Origin: Pseudomonadota bacterium
GTDB taxonomy: Bacteria; Desulfobacterota; Syntrophia; Syntrophales; UBA5619
Assembly: GCA_018896355.1 (NCBI GenBank)
Contig: JAHIMW010000115.1
Location: 1 to 43,905, forward strand
DNA length: 43,905 nt
Direction: 5' to 3'
Of the stretch, positions 40,045 to 43,905 are shown one piece after another. The translations under genes were made by a program, and so were the position numbers. The notes below the pieces were generated by a model. That model did not search any database. It saw only the letters and a list, made by a program, of their open reading frames with translations, and was not told the DNA's origin. Positions within the stretch are counted from its first letter, which is position 1; each line of letters starts with the position of its first letter.

Positions 40045-41607
40045 ATGGCTAAGAAAATTACGATAGATCCTGTAACAAGGATTGAAGGACACTTAAAAAT
40101 TGAAATAGAGGTTGAAGGGGACAAGGTAAAGAATGCATGGAGTAGCGGAACCATGGCCCGAGGCTTTGAGGCCTTACTCCAGGGGAAGGACCCTCGAGAC
40201 GCTCCTTTCGTTACCTCCCGTTTCTGCGGGGTTTGTTATAGCGTTCATCAATTGGCCTCTGCTCGTGCTCTGGACGCGGCTTTTGGAGCAAAAGTTCCCT
40301 GGGGGGGGAATTTGATCAGAAATCTGGTCATGGGCGCCCAGTATATCTATGACCATCCACTTCATTTTTATCAGTTAAGTGCTCTCGACTATATCGATAT
40401 CATGGCTATAGCCAATTACAATGGGAAAGATAAAGATTTGTTAGCTGTGAAGAATAAGGTTGTCAACTTAGTAAAATCCAAAGATACCTATCCTCTGACC
40501 CCAAGATATAAACCTGATGGCTTCTGTGTCAAAGACCCGGAGGTTGTCATCACTGCTTTCAAACATTATATCGATGCGATGAAGATGCATGCTCACGCAA
40601 GGAATATGGGAGCGATATGGGGCGGCCACACTCCCCATTACCAGAATATTGTCGTCGGAGGGGTCACGTCATATCCGGATATCAATCAGGTTGCCCGGTT
40701 CCGCACCATGCTCGACGAGCAGGCAAAGTTTATTAATGAGGTTTACATACCGGATGTCCTGGCCTTCGGAACGGGTCCACTTTGGGAACTTGCCAAGATG
40801 GGTTTAGGAGGTGGCCATTACAACTATCTATCCTATGGGGCTCTTGAAAAGGATCCGGAAGGCAAATCTCTTGTTTTCCCACCCGGTGTCATTATGGGTT
40901 TGAACCCGGCGAATATTAAGGTTGAGCCATTTGATCCCCAAAAAATCACTGAATCAGTGAAATATGCCTGGTATAAGGAAAACAAACCTGTCCACCCTTA
41001 TCAGGGCGAACAGGTTTTTGATCTTGATAAAAAGGAAGCCTACACCTTTGTCAAAGCTCCTCGCTATAACGGTAAACCTATGGAAGTTGGACCTTTAGCA
41101 CGGATGCTTGTGGCCAAAAATCCCTCTGTTCTCGGATTAGTGGGTAAAGGTGCGAAGCCAGGCGCTGTGGCTCGCCATGCAGCCCGCGCCATTGAGACAA
41201 AACTGGTGGTAGATGCCTGTTATCAATGGTGTGATATGCTTCTTAGCGAAATGACCAAGCCTGGATTTAAAATTCACGATAAGGAGCATTGGGATCCACC
41301 GGAACGTGGTATGGGCGCTGGATTTTATGAAGCACCCCGAGGCGCCTTAGGCCATTGGATTGAAGTAGAAGGGAAAAAGATTAAGAATTATCAAGCAGTT
41401 GTTCCATCAACCTGGAATGCATCGCCTCGTGATGAGAATGGAGTTCGTGGGCAGTATGAGGAATCCCTCATCGGCGCTCCCGTCCCCGATCCTGAAAATC
41501 CCATCAATGTTGTTCGGATCATTCGTTCCTTCGATCCTTGCTTGGCTTGTGCTATCCATCTCATTGATCCAAAAACCAACGAGATCCGGAAATTTATTAT
41601 AGAATGA
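40045..41607 (+). CDS. hynA: [NiFe] hydrogenase large subunit (group 1)
   Basis: A 520-residue catalytic subunit. The Ni-Fe ligands are C61/C64 (RFCGVC) and C499/C502 (DPCLACAIH), so this is a NiFe and not a NiFeSe enzyme. Residues after H505 (15 residues, ending KFIIE) are the C-terminal extension removed by a protease during maturation. Strong AGGAGGGAG before ATG 40045. The large subunit should be carried out of the cell together with the Tat-signalled small subunit. The stop overlaps the protease start (ATGA), so the two are coupled. Confidence 0.95.
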   Translation: MAKKITIDPVTRIEGHLKIEIEVEGDKVKNAWSSGTMARGFEALLQGKDPRDAPFVTSRFCGVCYSVHQLASARALDAAFGAKVPWGGNLIRNLVMGAQYIYDHPLHFYQLSALDYIDIMAIANYNGKDKDLLAVKNKVVNLVKSKDTYPLTPRYKPDGFCVKDPEVVITAFKHYIDAMKMHAHARNMGAIWGGHTPHYQNIVVGGVTSYPDINQVARFRTMLDEQAKFINEVYIPDVLAFGTGPLWELAKMGLGGGHYNYLSYGALEKDPEGKSLVFPPGVIMGLNPANIKVEPFDPQKITESVKYAWYKENKPVHPYQGEQVFDLDKKEAYTFVKAPRYNGKPMEVGPLARMLVAKNPSVLGLVGKGAKPGAVARHAARAIETKLVVDACYQWCDMLLSEMTKPGFKIHDKEHWDPPERGMGAGFYEAPRGALGHWIEVEGKKIKNYQAVVPSTWNASPRDENGVRGQYEESLIGAPVPDPENPINVVRIIRSFDPCLACAIHLIDPKTNEIRKFIIE

Positions 41608-42137
41608 TTGATCTGACCGGACCTTCCAATTTTAAGAAAAAAGAGGAAGAGAGAAACTCTTCCCCTAATATCATCATTTTAGGAGTAGGGAATCTTCTCC
41701 TTTCCGATGAGGGAGTGGGGGTTCATGTCGCCAACGAGCTTATGAAAATGGACTTATCTCCAGAAGTTTCAGTGGTGGAAGGAGGAACAGACGGGTTTAG
41801 TCTTTTAAATATCATTACGGAAGCAGACAGATTAATCATAATTGATGCTGTAAAAGGAGATGCTCCCCCAGGTTCTATCTATCGTTTTGACATTGGCGAA
41901 GTTCAAAACTCTCCATTTGGTTTCAAAACATCGGTTCATCAGATTGGAATTTTAGAGGTCTTAGATTTATCAAACCTGATAGGAAAAACCCCCCACACCA
42001 CTGTGATCGGTATTGAACCAAAATGCTTGGAAATGGGAATGGAGCTTTCTCCAGAAATCAAGGCGAAAATTCCGAGAATTATTGAATTAATATTGGATGA
42101 GTTAAAAAGAGAGGCAAAACATCACCTGTCACCTTAA
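41604..42137 (+). CDS. Hydrogenase maturation protease (HyaD/HybD/HupD family)
   Basis: A 177-residue endopeptidase that cuts the C-terminal extension of the large subunit after nickel insertion. GVGNLLLSDEGVGV (27-40) is the family motif. The nickel-sensing residues of E. coli HybD (Glu16, Asp62, His93) correspond to E36, D81 and H112 here. The first 20 residues are an extra charged stretch. The start codon overlaps the large-subunit stop (ATGA). Confidence 0.92.
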   Translation: MIDLTGPSNFKKKEEERNSSPNIIILGVGNLLLSDEGVGVHVANELMKMDLSPEVSVVEGGTDGFSLLNIITEADRLIIIDAVKGDAPPGSIYRFDIGEVQNSPFGFKTSVHQIGILEVLDLSNLIGKTPHTTVIGIEPKCLEMGMELSPEIKAKIPRIIELILDELKREAKHHLSP

Positions 42138-42302
42138 AGGCACCTGTCCTCTTCTTACAAATCCTTAAACCTTTACATTCTCAATCAAAATCAAACACCG
42201 GGGTTGAACTGAAGGGATTGTAATTGGAATATGGAACCGGGTGACGAAGTCAAGGCCCAACTTGCTGGATCATAACATAAATGATAAAATTTTAAACAGA
42301 TT

Positions 42303-43905
42303 ATGAAACGGACCGAGATTAATATCACTGGAATCGTTCAAGGAATTGGCTTCAGACCCTTTATCTATAATTTAGCGAGAAGGTATTCTATTCGAGGATG
42401 GGTACTAAACAACGAAAAGGGGGTTTTGATCGATGCCGAAAGCGAAGATGGAAACCTTGACCTCTTCTTAAAAGATATTTCCAGACTTGCCCCTCCCTTA
42501 GCCCGGATTGAAACGTTCGACGTCAGATGTCTCGTCCCTCTGAACTACACCACTTTCGAAATCAGAAAAAGCGAGGAAGTTCAGGATAAATTCGTCCTCA
42601 TCTCTCCTGATGTGGCAACATGTGATCAATGTCTCACCGAGCTTTTCTCACCGCAAAACTTTCGTTATCGATACCCATTTATCAATTGTACCCTCTGTGG
42701 TCCAAGATTTACGATTATTCAGGATATCCCGTATGATCGGCACAAAACGACCATGGCTCCTTTTAAGATGTGTCCTGTCTGCCAGGAGGAGTATGAAGAT
42801 CCGACGAATCGGCGTTTTCATGCCCAACCCAATGCCTGTCCTGCCTGTGGCCCCTCCCTTTGTCTGAAGGATCGAGATGGAAAAGAAGTTTTTGGAGATC
42901 CGATTGAGAAAACCCTGGATCTGCTCGCCAAGGGAGAGATCGTGGCGATCAAAGGCCTGGGGGGATTCCACCTGGCATGTGATGCAAAAAATCAAGAAGC
43001 TGTTTCCTCTTTGAGGTCCCGAAAGTTTAGAGAAGGCAAGCCCTTTGCTGTGATGTGCCGGAATATTGAAGCAGTAAAGGAACACTGTGAAATTAACAAA
43101 GAAGAGGAGAAGCTATTATTAAGTGTGGAAAGGCCGATTGTCATTCTGAGAAGAAAGGAAGATTCTTCAATCGCCCACGCTGTCGCTCCTCATCAGAATA
43201 CCCTCGGTGTCATGCTCCCCTACTCACCGCTTCACCATCTTCTCCTTGATGGTCTCATCAAGGCTTTAGTGATGACAAGTGGCAATGTGAGTGATGAACC
43301 CATCTCTTATAAAAATGAGGAGGCCTTTCACCGTCTCTCCAGGATCGCCGACTATTTCCTTTTTCATAATCGCGAGATTCACATGAGGTGCGATGATTCG
43401 GTGACAAGGATCATCGAAGGAAAACCCTATGTCCTTCGGAGGTCCAGAGGCTATGTCCCATTCCCTATCAAGCTCTCTTTTCCCCTTGAAATGATCCTGG
43501 CCTGTGGGGGCGAACTGAAAAATACCTTTTGTCTGACCCGCGGTCAATATGCTTTTATGAGTCATCACATTGGGGACCTTGAGAATTTAGAAACCCTCAC
43601 CTCTTTTGAAGAAGGAATCGAGCATTTTAAGAAGCTCTTCTACATCGAGCCAAAGGCAGTGGCGCATGATCTTCATCCGGATTATCTTTCTACCCAGTAT
43701 GCTCTATCGATTCAAGATCTTCCAAGAATCGGTGTCCAACATCACCATGCCCATATTGTCAGCGCGATGGTTGAAAATGGACTTGAAGGGGATGTGATCG
43801 GGGTTGCTATGGATGGGACAGGCTTTGGATTGGATGGAACCATCTGGGGAGGTGAATTTATAAAAGCTAATCTAAAAGATTTTGATCGATTAGCCCATCT
43901 GAAAA
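42303..43905 (+). CDS. hypF: Carbamoyltransferase HypF (3' end outside window)
   Basis: The first 534 residues of HypF, which makes the cyanide ligand precursor for the Ni-Fe site from carbamoyl phosphate. The frame is open from ATG 42303 to the end of the window. Domains: acylphosphatase-like at about 5-90 (GIVQGIGFRPFIY); two zinc fingers with C107/C110/C129/C132 and C157/C160/C179/C182; a YrdC-like domain (about 195-375, with KGLGGFHLACDA and TSGNVSDEPI); and the start of the Kae1-like domain with VQHHHAHIVSA near residue 480. It lies 165 bases after the protease gene. The ribosome binding site is poor. Confidence 0.95.
   Translation, partial: MKRTEINITGIVQGIGFRPFIYNLARRYSIRGWVLNNEKGVLIDAESEDGNLDLFLKDISRLAPPLARIETFDVRCLVPLNYTTFEIRKSEEVQDKFVLISPDVATCDQCLTELFSPQNFRYRYPFINCTLCGPRFTIIQDIPYDRHKTTMAPFKMCPVCQEEYEDPTNRRFHAQPNACPACGPSLCLKDRDGKEVFGDPIEKTLDLLAKGEIVAIKGLGGFHLACDAKNQEAVSSLRSRKFREGKPFAVMCRNIEAVKEHCEINKEEEKLLLSVERPIVILRRKEDSSIAHAVAPHQNTLGVMLPYSPLHHLLLDGLIKALVMTSGNVSDEPISYKNEEAFHRLSRIADYFLFHNREIHMRCDDSVTRIIEGKPYVLRRSRGYVPFPIKLSFPLEMILACGGELKNTFCLTRGQYAFMSHHIGDLENLETLTSFEEGIEHFKKLFYIEPKAVAHDLHPDYLSTQYALSIQDLPRIGVQHHHAHIVSAMVENGLEGDVIGVAMDGTGFGLDGTIWGGEFIKANLKDFDRLAHLK

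Noticed and set aside
41524..41565. Selenocysteine in the hydrogenase large subunit (NiFeSe type)
   Set aside because: The motif reads DPCLACAIH with ordinary Cys codons at both places and no TGA, so it is a NiFe enzyme.

Overview
The window reads as chromosomal DNA of an anaerobic, syntroph-like deltaproteobacterium (Desulfobacterota; Syntrophus/Smithella/Syntrophobacterales type is my best guess). The grounds are an acyl-CoA dehydrogenase, a Nuo operon lacking nuoE and nuoF, a Tat-exported group 1 [NiFe] hydrogenase and an apparent selenocysteine protein. No rRNA, tRNA, CRISPR array, complete insertion sequence or prophage was seen. The taxon is an inference from gene content and style, not from a marker gene.

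Layout. 1-1066: end of a membrane protein gene, a terminator, a cluster of short hairpins and non-coding sequence. 1067-5710 (minus strand): a decayed sigma-54 activator, elongation factor G, a GerMN-domain membrane protein, an HD-domain phosphohydrolase and a small coiled-coil protein. 5954-9904 (plus): acyl-CoA dehydrogenase, a LysM protein and a PP-loop ATPase. 9905-10028: a 124-bp palindromic element between convergent genes. 10039-19089 (minus): a tripartite RND efflux cluster with two TolC-like channels, then a PII-like protein and a DUF4301 protein. 19079-20545: gene remains (a dehydrogenase remnant, a sugar-kinase fragment), a zinc-ribbon protein and non-coding sequence. 20546-35063 (plus): a complex I operon in the order nuoA-B-C-D-[GltD-like flavoprotein with a NuoF C-terminal module]-G-H-I-J-K-L-M-N. 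35321-37452: an OmpA-type lipoprotein and rlmN, separated by a second palindromic element of the same family as the first. 37577-38468: an FMN flavoprotein and an 83-residue glutaredoxin whose first active-site cysteine codon is TGA. 39023-43905: an A+T-richer hydrogenase operon (small subunit, large subunit, maturation protease, hypF running off the end).

How it fits together. Electrons from acyl-CoA oxidation, NAD(P)H or ferredoxin and H2 are the theme. The Nuo operon has the membrane arm and the quinone module, but its NADH module is replaced by a GltD-like FAD/NAD(P)H protein that keeps only the N3-cluster domain of NuoF, so the electron donor is probably not NADH through a normal NuoEF. 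The hydrogenase supplies or consumes H2 on the periplasmic side.

The most notable hidden item is the likely selenoprotein glutaredoxin at 38217-38468. It has a U-x-x-C motif, a good ribosome binding site and a hairpin with a G in its apical loop at the right distance after the TGA; ordinary ORF calling splits it. A second theme is small palindromic sequences: a 123/124-bp inverted-repeat family, and GGGGACA...TGTCCCC and CTGAGTGCTGAG-type palindromes inserted in frame inside nuoG. A third is gene decay by internal deletion (sigma-54 activator, hydroxyisobutyrate-dehydrogenase-like gene, PfkB fragment).
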